Source: Seiridium cupressi
Taxonomy: Eukaryota; Ascomycota; Sordariomycetes; Amphisphaeriales; Sporocadaceae
Length of the DNA stretch: 64,000 nucleotides
Direction of reading: 5' to 3'
Assembly: GCA_036674765.1 (NCBI GenBank)
Contig: JARVKI010000008.1
Coordinates: 434,001-498,000 of the forward strand
The translations under genes and the position numbers were made by a program. Shown one piece after another: positions 23,101-33,202 of this stretch; the first letter of the stretch is position 1, and each line of letters begins with the position of its first letter. The notes beneath the pieces are model-generated. The model had not been told where the DNA came from. It worked only from the letters and a program-made list of their open reading frames with translations, and searched no databases.

Positions 23101-23283
23101 CATAGGTGAGAGAAAACCTAACGTACGGCAAGACCGACCAACTGAGCTTATGTCCTAAAGTATCATTCCCAGTATGCACAATGATCAGCCGCAGTGACTA
23201 CTCCTGGCCAACTTGACGTCGGCATTAGGGGCATATACAGGCTCTGCGGCCTGATTCCAGGGGTGACGGCCTGGTTCAAGGAT
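20121..23283. other. Gene-poor region
   Basis: About 3.2 kb in which I see no coherent gene. A pyrimidine-rich tandem tract built on TCTCTTTCG lies at about 20404-20445. A 12-13-bp near-tandem duplication (ATGCGGTCACTTG then ATGCGGTCACTGG) is at about 22720-22745. Confidence 0.45.
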
Positions 23284-23748
23284 TCAGTGTTCAGGTAGCA
23301 TTACAGTAGACTCCTCAACGGCCCGAGCTGACGTGGCTTGCTGCATATGAGAGGGCTGGAATCCGGCAAGGTATCCGACAAGATATCCGACAATCTTGGG
23401 GTAAGTGTGGTACATGCCTGCTGGTAATGCTAGTTCATACAAGGTAGATCCCATGCACAGAACTGCTCGACGGCTTTCCTCAGACACATCCGAGTCCAGG
23501 ATCAGGCTACCGCCAATTCGGGTAAACATTTCGCTGATATGAGTGATTCTACGACATGTTGGTTTGCGGCCAGCTATCTGCAAGAGTAAATTCAGAGTTA
23601 GATGATACACATCTGGCTGAGCGAGGACCCACAGACACGGACACCCTCCACGACAGGTATGGCACTTTTCGAAAGGGCCTGATGCGGCAGGAATTTCTCG
23701 CGCTGGAACTTGAGGCTCTGCAACCTTGGAAGTTACTAATAAAATCAT
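23284..23748 (-). CDS. Hypothetical protein, doubtful
   Basis: An ATG-started open frame of 154 codons in otherwise empty DNA. It encodes CHTCRGGCPC, two cysteine pairs near residue 30, and a C-terminal part with YPKIVGYLVGYLAGF, where a 12-bp unit is tandemly duplicated (VGYL twice). The stretch ILDSDVSEESRRAVLCMG reads like normal protein, so this may be the last exon or a relic of a larger gene. There is an intron-like GTGTAT...CTAAC...CAG segment inside, but it is too short to be convincing. I recognise no family. Confidence 0.25.
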   Translation of the reverse strand: MILLVTSKVAEPQVPAREIPAASGPFEKCHTCRGGCPCLWVLAQPDVYHLTLNLLLQIAGRKPTCRRITHISEMFTRIGGSLILDSDVSEESRRAVLCMGSTLYELALPAGMYHTYPKIVGYLVGYLAGFQPSHMQQATSARAVEESTVMLPEH

Positions 23749-26197
23749 TGTTCCTAGATTACATGCTGGAGGGCTGAGGCGCTGGCTCGAGGGCGGCCAT
23801 GTGCGGAGTTTGGCATGGCGTACATTGGTGTGGTGTTATTCGCTGCGTATGGAGGTGGGTAGATGGTGGGCAATGAATCAAGCGGTGAGATCCTTATCAG
23901 CACAATGGCGCCATGTCAATCTTGAGCCTCCCGTCTGGTTTCTGCAGTCGCTCCAACCTGGCCATGGCCTTGGATACGCGGCGGCATCAACGGTTCGCCC
24001 AGGACTCGGCAGCAAAGCTACATAGGCCCCCCCCCCGGTCGACGGACAATCTTGTTATGTCCATTTCGGAATTTTTCCAAGGTGACGTAGTCTCAGCCTT
24101 ACCACCGGGGCATGTTTGTAACGAACCTTGCATGCTTTGTGTTATGCAGCCGACAGTCGCGATGGATAGACCCAACCTTGAGTACGGACTCGCCGAGATC
24201 AGGGAATAACTACATGTATCTTGTCGAACGGGTCTGCATACATTTTTACGAGCCCTCGATCTAATGAGTTCGCCGTCTGGTTGCAGGGTGGTCGCAGGAT
24301 ACATAGATTGCAGAACTAATGCAGTGTATGATTGGCTTATCCCCCGCAACGCCAACCAAACCATCCATCGTCACCCCTTCAACGCTTGTGTGGTCGATTT
24401 GGGGGCCTGGAGATATCATGCAATTTGCGGACTCGGGAAAACAGGTCCTGGAAGGGAATCCTTCGACTTCAGCCACAATTAACGATTGCCGAACTAGAAA
24501 CTTCAATTGGCTGCTCTTTACATCTTTTAGCCATTTGCAGTAATTCGTCATGACTCGTTCATGCGGCACAGCATGAAGTGAGTGAAGTCGTTTCAAAACA
24601 TCTAATTTCGGCTCCGATTCGCCACCTCAGCCTGCTGCAGACGATCAACTGACAACGACCTGCATCATGGTATCGTTTCCAAAATGGAAGTTCTGTCAAT
24701 CGCGATCTGCGGCCTTGCAGACTTGGATCGTCACCGCATGTGTTGGCGCGTTTGGAGCTGCGAAATCGTTGCCTCCACCTTGCTTTTCACCATTTGTTGC
24801 AACCAAGGCAAGCATAGTTGCTGACCACACTTAACGATACGAGCCCCGGCCTGTTTCCTGGTTGGCATGTGATCAAACATGAAACGCAATAGCTCACATC
24901 CAATGTTCATGGTGCTCTGCATTTAGAACGAATCCAGTCTTTGAGGATATGGAGAATGCGAATCGGACAACGCGTACTTCTAGAAGAGGCGTCGAGACGG
25001 CATGACAAAACAGGTAGCTCTCAGGCCAGCGAGGCTGCTCAGTTGGCCGCCTAATCGATCAATGGTTCGCCATGCAGTCACTCATCGACCCAGCGAGCGA
25101 TCCACAGCCGAATGAAAATATACTTCCCCGCCGTATCATTCATGCTGCTACACCAGTGCGTGGACATAACCGTTCAACATCGATCCTTTTCTGTACTAGC
25201 CTAAGTTGTTGTTTTCGCTACCGGCCGGATGCCGTCTTACCTCTTGGCTGCTAATACCTAGTGAACGTCCGGAGCAACAGGCTTCGGTAATCAATACCGC
25301 CCTTTGTAATGCTTGAGATGAGCAGGGATTCCTACCCCAGACCTCGGAGCCACGCCAAGGCCTGCAAGACCCATGAAATACATGGGCACAAGCCCAGAAC
25401 ATAATTTTGTTCAGCGACCAACTGCCTGCCCGCCCAGCAGTGCATTGCATCCTGGCCTTCGGGCCTGAAATGTCCGGAGATTCCACCTGGGAGTCATCTG
25501 CCCCAAGAAATTGCACCCATGTAGTCTTGGTTCCTGAATCATAAGCACCAGGCCTCGCAATAAAGCTACCCAGCTGGGCAAGCCATGCAAGGTACCCAGT
25601 GCTCCCAGCTTATTGCAGCACCCATCATTTAGCTCTGGTACGAGTATCTATCCGGGTATCTGAAACAAGATGCAGCTTATTATGTCTATCATCAGCCCCT
25701 GGCACCTCCTGGACACCTCCAATGGTTTACCGATACCAATGCAGGGCACGAGGCCAACGTTGGCTCGTGCTTGTATGATTACCATCATGAGGATGCACTA
25801 CCCACCGCGCCCGGACAATACCTTTTCAGTCGCTACTCTCTTCTGTTGACTGATCGGAAGAACATCGAGAGGATTCTCGGGGGCCACTGTACTTAAACGG
25901 CCAGTCAGCCCCCTCCAGCTTTCGTCGACATCGACGATCCACACCTCTCCTTCAATACAACCCACCGCGAACACGACATAACGGCTGGCTTTATATAGTA
26001 CTCCTTCTCCGTACACTCGTCACCCATCGAATCATCCTTGTTGTCTTGGGTATATTGTTATTGTATTGACTTTGGAGGTATAGGAATAATCAACCACCTC
26101 CCCTTTCGATAACGCCAGCGCTTCGCCTGACCTCAGACTTCGAAAGCCCACATAATATCACGACGCAATCATCATCTCCTACAAAGCGGCGACCATC
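23749..26197. other. Gene-poor region with promoter of the following small gene
   Basis: No coherent gene between 23749 and about 25900. A run of ten C lies at about 24026-24036. Near 25990 there is a TATA-like TTTATATAG followed by pyrimidine-rich sequence, about 200 bp ahead of the ATG at 26198. Confidence 0.4.
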
Positions 26198-26490
26198 ATG
26201 ACCAAGAAATCCAAGTCTCTTGCCGTGTGCTCAAGCACTTGTTCCAAATCATGCAAAGGGTAATGCTTCCAGGCCTCCCAATGATACATCTCTAACACCG
26301 CTTCTATAGTCACCGTTCCAAGGCTACCTCGGCGGAACAGAACTACTACCAAGAGACACGACTTGAGCTGCTGGACGCCCATGACGGCACTCATGATGTG
26401 ACCTCCAGACTTTGGACCCAGGGCACGACAGATCACGAAGAGCGTATGAGGACGACGCTTAACAATTTCAGCCAGACGCTTCCGAAATAA
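26198..26490 (+). CDS. Small spliced gene, unknown function
   Basis: Two exons (26198-26259 and 26310-26490) with a 50-bp intron (GG|GTAATG, branch TCTAACACC, acceptor CTATAG) give 80 residues. The start MTKKSKSLAVCSSTCSKSC has three closely spaced cysteines among Lys and Ser, and no signal peptide. The rest is hydrophilic and probably helical (AEQNYYQETRLELLDAHD). Support is the consensus intron, an in-frame join, a TATA-like box about 200 bp upstream and a protein-like composition. I do not recognise the family, and the exons are too short to stand out as open frames. Confidence 0.45.
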
Positions 26491-27602
26491 ACACCACAGT
26501 GATGTTACGAGCAAAGCACAAACGAATCACATGAATTTCTCATCGATGGGAACGGGCAGTTGGGCTTCAATGTGGAAAGTAAAGAGAATCTTTCCCTTAA
26601 GCTGTCCCGCAGTTTAGGAAAGACATAGGAAACACCGGCTGGACCGATGTCTGTGTTATATTGTATGATGGGATGATGTATTATGTGAGGTCTATGGAAA
26701 AGTTTATCGTGTAATTTATTTAGCACGACGGCGCTGTCGATTAATGAGCATTTACATTTTCTCAACATTCTTTCTACACAGGTACTTGTAAATGTTCTGA
26801 TCAGACATCTCGCGAGCGCCCAAGGGCTCATGCCGCAGAAAATTCCGGCCTGATGTTTTTGGTCGGTATCCACAGCAAATCGTCTTAACTATAGCAACAA
26901 GTCTACTCACCGAGACTCGTCCCACGGGTGGCCTAGTGAGCTCCAAGGGAAATACATTACCCTAGCACCATGATCCTTGCACGGCTGAAGCGGCGGCCTC
27001 TATCACCCATGCACCGCTTTGAGAGGTGCCTCCTATCCCCAGACATGTCATCGTTAGTGCCGGCTTCCACAAAACTCTAAACCCTGGTACCATGCTGAGC
27101 CACGTGCCACAGGGGTCTCGAAATTCGAGATCGGCGACCCGTTGCTTTCCTGAGCGCAGACGGGCGCAAAAAGAACCCTGCGGCTTACGGCGGGACCTGC
27201 TTCAGAACCGGGGGGGGGACTGTGAGGACCTATCGCGTCCGTCATACGTCCAGCTTCCAGTTGAACGGTCCCGCAAATAACACTTCGTCTCGAGGATAAG
27301 CTAACCGCCCTACGATGCAAGTGTCAAAATAGCATTGCTGCTTGCATGTCTGTAGGGGCGCTGGATATCATGCATGGAACCTTTTTGCTTTTCTTCATAT
27401 CTTGAGGACCCTTGACAACGTTACCTTCCCCATCTGGACTTTCAGCTCGGGGCCGCGTCAGACATCTAATACGACGGCGTTCCGCCATAAGGTAAAAGAG
27501 CATCTGGCACCCCATTTGTCAGGGCGGTCCCTGCAACTGCCGATCGTATCCATGTAAAACAGGGGATCCTTTCAGCCCAGCCGTTTTTATCCAGGGGTAC
27601 AC

Positions 27603-27626
27603 CACGTGGCAGGTAGCTGCCACGTG
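27603..27626. repeat. Perfect inverted repeat with two CACGTG boxes
   Basis: CACGTGGCAG and CTGCCACGTG form 10-bp perfect arms around the loop GTAG. Each arm contains CACGTG, itself a palindrome and the binding core of bHLH/bZIP-type factors. It lies in a gene-poor tract with no gene immediately beside it. Confidence 0.6.
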
Positions 27627-27770
27627 CGGTTCGTTTATGCCCGCACGCATTGTTGGGGTCAGCATGCTATAGCGAGGGTACCTACCGACAGGGCCCATGC
27701 CGCATCTGCTTACATCGCGTGCCGCCCCTTGCTTTCTGGAAAATAACCATGTGGAGGGGTCTCACAAGTT

Positions 27771-27848
27771 TCTGCAAATCAGTATGCTCATATCTATGCA
27801 TCCGGAACGCCTTGGATCCTTCCGGATATCGCCAGACGGTCTTCTCGG
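27771..27848 (+). repeat. Diverged repeat, copy A
   Basis: Begins TCTGCAAATC and matches copy B at 28872-28948 over about 78 columns with about 11 differences, including one indel. Several differences are C/T. Shared blocks include CGGAACGCCTT, GGATATCG and AGACGGTCTTC. It may be part of an old transposon or a degenerate duplication. Confidence 0.65.
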
Positions 27849-28871
27849 CGAAATTGCCGGCCCTGCCTTTTGGGGTCCTTACATCGCATTATCATGCCGT
27901 TCATGGCGATTGATCGGGCCACCCCTCTGAGTCTTGGACCTGAATCTGCCTACCGACTGACTGGGCATGCTGCAGCCTTCGTGAGGCGCCACCTGGTAGA
28001 GTCGAACTGACGTAGGGCTACTTATGTGGCAGGCATTCCGGCATGCATATTCATGGTTCACGATCTTATGTTGCTTATGCTGGACATATTTCACCGTAGC
28101 ATCTATAAAGCGCGCAAGTCAGATACACCAGAGTACTGTGCTACCTCCCTTCACATGCTAGAAGTGTTTTGCTACTGTTCTTAGGAGCTCATGCTTTTGC
28201 AACAATCTGGTCAACACAGCTATCTGCAAGAGGAGCAGGTTAATGTAATTATGACTATATATATCGTATGTAGTGTACTCTTGGATGCATAGCCACTACA
28301 CCTGTCGCTGCACACTATTCATATTGTGATAATAAGCACTTATTCAAGGCCCTTCATGGTTACACTGCTTCCAATGACGTAGACAAGGCTCTTGCATATC
28401 CAATAGATTTATCCGATTCCTAGCGACTAAAGGACTAAAATTGCAACTCTGATGGTGCAATGCTTCTGAGGGCGTATGGAACCTAGGAAATCAGATATTT
28501 GAAATTAACCAAGGAGCCCAATCTCCAATGCCCGAGTCCTGTGCATAACAAATGCAAGATCGAACATTATCTGTCGTGTTTGACATATGCGCTGTATTTC
28601 TAGTCATCGATGCTCCTAAGTTCAAGTTAGTGGCAAAAGCTCATCCCCCGTTGAGCCGCATACCGAGCTCGTCCATACATGAAAGTGAAGGGTATCAGAC
28701 CTCTTGGCGTGAATTGTCCAGCGAGGCCAAAGCTACCTTGCCACCCAGGAAATTGACTAGCATCAGCGCCAGCAAAGAAGGGCTCTGTCCCAGGCGTACG
28801 GCTTCTCTATTCCTACTGAAGGAGCTTGCCATACTCAACCATGTTCAAGGTAGACTTGCTTCTCTATGAAA

Positions 28872-28948
28872 TATCTGCAAATTAGTATGCTCAGATTGTG
28901 CATTCGGAACGCCTTAGCTCCTTCAGGATATCGTGAGACGGTCTTCCC
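28872..28948 (+). repeat. Diverged repeat, copy B
   Basis: Second copy of the element at 27771-27848, in the same orientation about 1.1 kb downstream, starting TCTGCAAATT. Neither copy has a sustained open frame. Confidence 0.65.
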
Positions 28949-29818
28949 GGTCATGATAGAGTACGATATACGAACATGGCGTGCCTTACTTCTTAGTCCT
29001 CATTCTCACTGGATTCATCGTGCGCAAAGCCACTATGACGTGCCGGCGATACGACCTGGTGACCAAGGAATTGTATCTGTAATTACCTGCATGCATGTGC
29101 GCGCAGAATCGTGGCATTCAGACAGCGACTCAATTGCAAGTACTGCGCGCTCTGTTGAGAACTTGATGCAAAAACAAAGCGGGCATTGAAGTTAGCCTTG
29201 TCAGATTGTGCGTGAGCGTTGACTTTTATGCCTTGCCATTCTCGCGCGAGGCCATGACACACGGGACGTACATTGGCCTTGTGCAACAGCCAGTGGCCAT
29301 CAGCAATCTGTCGCTGACAGTTTACGGTGAACGCTTGGATGGGAGGTTCTAAAGAGTTGACCTATTGTTCTGAGATAGGAGCAACAATTTACTACACCCA
29401 GCTTATATAAGTGAATTGTGAAACATATAATGGCCTCTCTAGCTACCATTTCGTTCATTGCGGAGATGCTACACTAAAACATGCACTCTCGCGCCCTGTC
29501 AAATTGTTAAGCCTTTCAATTAGCCCCGCGACTGGCCTTAAGGCTCACCGAAATATGCTTGCCGGTGCTAATCGGGCCATTGCTATGTACGGCCTTACGG
29601 TAATCTTTTCCCTTTTCGAATGAGAACGTCCGCATGCATGATGTTTCTGTGAGAACATGTGGTGCAGAGCCACGTCACGATTCAGCGTGGCTATCAGTCA
29701 ATCACCACTATAATTCATAGAATTTGTACTCTAGGCTTCGCAACGAAATCTACATTTTTTTAATATTCTTACCATCATTACCATCATCTTTGTGGGAGCA
29801 GACGTAATTTTCCGCACT

Positions 29819-29992
29819 ATGCCTCTCAGCTGCCCGCCTTGCCATTGTGTGAGTAGCTCAGTCCACCGCTATCCGCATATCTGACTGACTTTGAAATAGT
29901 GCATGTGCAGAATCAATGACAATCCGGGGCCTCCTGGACGTTGCAAACAAGCACAGTGCCCTGCATCTCGACGTCCAGAACTCGGACACTAG
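29819..29992 (+). CDS. Very small cysteine-rich peptide gene (metallothionein-like pattern)
   Basis: Two exons (29819-29848 and 29900-29992) separated by a 51-bp intron with excellent signals (TGT|GTGAGT, branch CTGAC, acceptor AAATAG) give 40 residues. The start MPLSCPPCHCCMC packs cysteines as CX2CXCCXC, with two more cysteines later (near residues 25 and 30), and then an Arg/Pro-rich end. There is no signal peptide. Clustered CXC and CC pairs recall metallothioneins, which bind copper, zinc or cadmium, but I cannot assign the family. Both exons are far too short to be found by open-frame length. The in-frame join, the consensus intron and the cysteine pattern are the support. Confidence 0.45.
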
Positions 29993-30510
29993 CTTGCATT
30001 GCCCATGACACGTACGACATAATGAGTGATGTATGGTTGTTACGCTTGAATCCACAGGTCACATGTTGATAAACGCTTGACTCGTAGTGATACTCGATCA
30101 AACCATTCCTTTTGTGAAGAGGTTTATTTATTTCATTTTCTATTGGCGACTACACACGCTTGCCAACCTTTCACAACTAGCGGTAGCATTCTCAGAGTTA
30201 GACGAACTCCATGTGATGTTATGACTCTTTCACCATTGATGAAGTCGCGGAGACATACAGAATCTTTATGGCAATGAAACCCTTGGCCGGTGCTTTCCAG
30301 CATAATAGGTAACAAAACGGAAGCTGATTATAATGCCAACGCTGACTCGAACAATATCGTTTCGACTAGCATCTTTGGCTGAGTTTCCGTCACTATGTGT
30401 CACGGGAGCTTCCCTGAGGACGAGCATTGGTCCCAAGTAACGATACCAAACACTGCTCATATTCCCTGCTCACAAACCCCTGACAAGCTTCCAACCAAAC
30501 CAACAACTAA

Positions 30511-30828
30511 ATTGTAATACGCTCGACGAACGAAGCCAAAGAGATTCAAAATACAGTTACGCTCAACTATTTTGGTTATCACCAAGATGACGTCTCAATT
30601 ACCAGAAACATCAAGCTGATCAGCGGACGAATTGCGCAAGCGAATGCAAGGGGTAAAACGTGGAAATCGAGCCGTGACCGTGACCGCCATTTGTGGGCCA
30701 AACACTCGGATTATGCCTGTTCAAACAACGTACCATATCAAAAAGACGAATGCTTCATACGTGGGAAAGAGAGTAGGAAGGATAACCTGAAGGGACATTT
30801 AAGACATGTTCATGGATTGTTGCCTTAA
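30511..30828 (+). pseudogene. C2H2 zinc-finger-like relic or terminal exon
   Basis: An open frame without an ATG runs from the TAA at 30508 to the TAA at 30826-30828. Its end reads SSRDRDRHLWAKHSDYAC and then ECFIRGKESRKDNLKGHL followed by RHVHG. HLWAKH and HLRHVH with preceding cysteines and RKDNLKGHL resemble tandem C2H2 fingers of fungal transcription factors. The Cys spacing is not canonical and no upstream exon could be found, so it is either a remnant or the last exon of a gene whose start I cannot see. Confidence 0.4.
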
Positions 30829-32667
30829 AATGAAGATTATCATCCCCCACGGCTTTGTTATCAATAACAAGCGTACTGCTTCTCCAGTCCCACGAACCTA
30901 GGAGTCTGCCATGACTCATAGGTGCTCACGGTAGGTTGACCTCCTACATCGTGCCGATCAAGTGCTGCCTTTGATTATCTATTCGATGTGTAACCTATCT
31001 CATCCATCTTGTCGATTTCTGTAGTACATACCCGCGTCGGCCCCTCAAACACAGCACAACCCAGGTCCAGCGTATTTCAAGACACCGAGCCTTCAAGTTA
31101 AACGAAACGGATAAGAGATAGCTGCGACCGGCGACTGTGATGTGTTGTGCTCATGATCTCCCTCTGGCGTGGATAGGTCAAGATGTCAGATCATTCAGAC
31201 TCCGGGCCGGTATGCCGCGGTGTACCCTTCTCTATCATGCTTCGCGGACGCCGCCCGATATCCCGCTGCTGTGTTCGAGGTATTCCTGGCTCAGCTTTCC
31301 GATGGCGGAGTATCAATCGACGTGATACGCCGCAAGAACGAGCTGCCAGATGCAGCCAGGGTGTGGAGTAGTATCCTGGAGTCGATGCCTAATATCTGTC
31401 ACTCATCATACAAGACACTGACGACGGTGGCTGTAGAGCGCAGTATCGTCATACGTTCATTTGGTGGCAGGTTCGAATAAATGCTGCAGGTGCGGCAGGG
31501 GTCCTTGACGGCCTTTATGTATGGTCGTTGACACCTAAGCCCGAGGATGGTGATTGGGGCGCTAGGAGGCAAACTCACAGGGGTCGTGTAAGCTTTCCGT
31601 GCGATCCGACCCAGGCGACTGGATCCCCGGCCAAGCGACCATGTATTCCGCAGATCTAGAACGCGGGATCACACTATATATGCATTGCGACATCTGCACG
31701 ACCTGGGTTATATGCGTCGACCGAATCGCCTTCGAGAATATGGCTCGTGTTTGTCTTGGGTCTTGTCGTCGTCGAATCGCCAACTTCGCCAAGCCCTGCA
31801 CTCTTCAGCGCCACCGTCAGGGTCCCTGAGGACAACCTCATCCTTCACCATATGCTTCTCCGATATTGCAATGTCGGTGAGTCGGAATTGCGTCCAATGC
31901 GCTGCCGGCACTCGCTGTTCTTTTAAATGGTTGTCTTTGTTATCACTCAACACCAAGGGTGAAGTAAATTGCAACACGTAAGCTTATCGACAGGCCTGTG
32001 TAGATACCTTGCGTCTCTAAGCGAGAACTGGCCCACACTACAGAAACATGGCGACATCGACTGGCAATCGCAATGTTAATATATAGGTTATCTAATCGCG
32101 CTGTCAAAATTTCCAACTTTCATGCGCGCCAAGCCTATCGAAATGTGGTTCCTGAGTCTAAAGTTAAGGCTAAAGCATATTGTCGCCGCAGGGTTACTTC
32201 GGTTCGGCCTAAAATAGAGTAGATGGTCCAGTACCCGCGCGATCGCGATAATGATTCCCATTGGTGTGTAGCAGTGTTCACCGGCCTAGGCCTGGGTTCA
32301 CCGGGGATGCAATCAAATGCATCCCGAACCGAACATCCTAACAGGGCAGCTGAGCAGGGCGCCGTGCATCAGCGATTCTTGCTGACGGGCGCACCCGGAA
32401 CCGGGTCCTAGCGATGGATCCCCTGACGATGAACGTTGAAGAACTTTCGAAGCCTGCGCGGATTAGAGGACCGCAGAGCCACCCGGTCAACCCAGCATCA
32501 GAAGTCGTTCGACTCCATCCTAGCTGCCAGTTGCGTGCCTATATCTAGAGCTCGCCGCACCCTCGACTCAAGGTAAAGAAGCATCGATCATTCACTCTCA
32601 AACAGGAAGACTTACAGCTTAAGAAAGAACGAGAAGCACAACAACTCACCAAAACCCCTCCGACAAA
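30829..32667. other. Intergenic region
   Basis: About 1.8 kb with no gene I can support. A frame at about 31169-31480 (plus strand) has protein-like composition (AVFEVFLAQLSDGGVSIDVI) but no recognisable family and no clear start. The last 130 bp contain TATATCTAGA near 32540 and an A-rich leader before the next gene. Confidence 0.4.
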
Positions 32668-33202
32668 ATGCGTTTCTCTTATACAAGACTAGTGGCTGCT
32701 GCCCTCACCCTGAGCAGCACCGCCGTCGCCACCATCACCGGACCCTTCTACATCACCATCGTCCCCGAAGATGGTTCGGCTTCCTATCCGGCAACCATAG
32801 CTACCGTCTCGCGCGGCGCTCAGATCCTCTCTTCGGCTCTTGAGTACGAGCAGGAGTTCACCTACAACACGTAAGCATGAAGCTTGGATTCCCGACCTTC
32901 GCCCTCCTACTGATGACTTTCTGTGTAGCACCTCTGGCCGTCTCTACAAGGCCGACGAGCCCACAAACGGTAGTGGCGCTTTAAACGTCGACTCCCCGTA
33001 TCTGTTTTCCCAGACTACTGGTGCTGCTCTGACACAAGTCACCGTCGACGACGAGGTGTACCTTGTACAGTCGGGAACAACCGACATTTACCAGTGGTGG
33101 AGCACCCCAACCACCACCGGCCTCGCCGTTCAGGTCAACTTTGAAGGTGCTGGCTCCGACGATGCCAATGCTGCCCTCAGGGTCGACCTTGAGTCCTCTT
33201 AA
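32668..33202 (+). CDS. Small secreted protein, unknown function
   Basis: Two exons (32668-32870, 32929-33202; intron of 58 bp) give 158 residues. The signal peptide MRFSYTRLVAAALTLSSTAVA is clear. The mature part starts TITGPFYITI and is rich in Thr, Ser, Gly and aromatic residues without cysteines, suggesting a beta-sandwich-type secreted domain. Such proteins (a secreted protein beginning with TGPFY.T and ending in aromatic beta strands) occur widely in plant-associated and soil ascomycetes without a known role. The unspliced frame runs into a stop just after the donor, so the intron is needed. TATA-like sequence lies about 130 bp upstream. Confidence 0.8.

Larger units (their letters stand above)
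26491..29818. other. Gene-poor region with repeats and a hairpin
   Basis: No coherent gene. It contains the diverged repeat pair and the CACGTG hairpin listed separately, a run of ten G at about 27209-27218, and a TATAAA at about 28105 that is not followed by an open gene. Confidence 0.4.

Noticed and set aside
24026..27218. C-run near 24030 and G-run near 27212 as ends of an inverted repeat
   Set aside because: The flanking bases do not match beyond a few positions, so this is probably coincidental homopolymer expansion.
31169..31480. Plus-strand frame with protein-like composition
   Set aside because: No start context, no recognised motif and overlapping alternative frames; not enough to call a gene.
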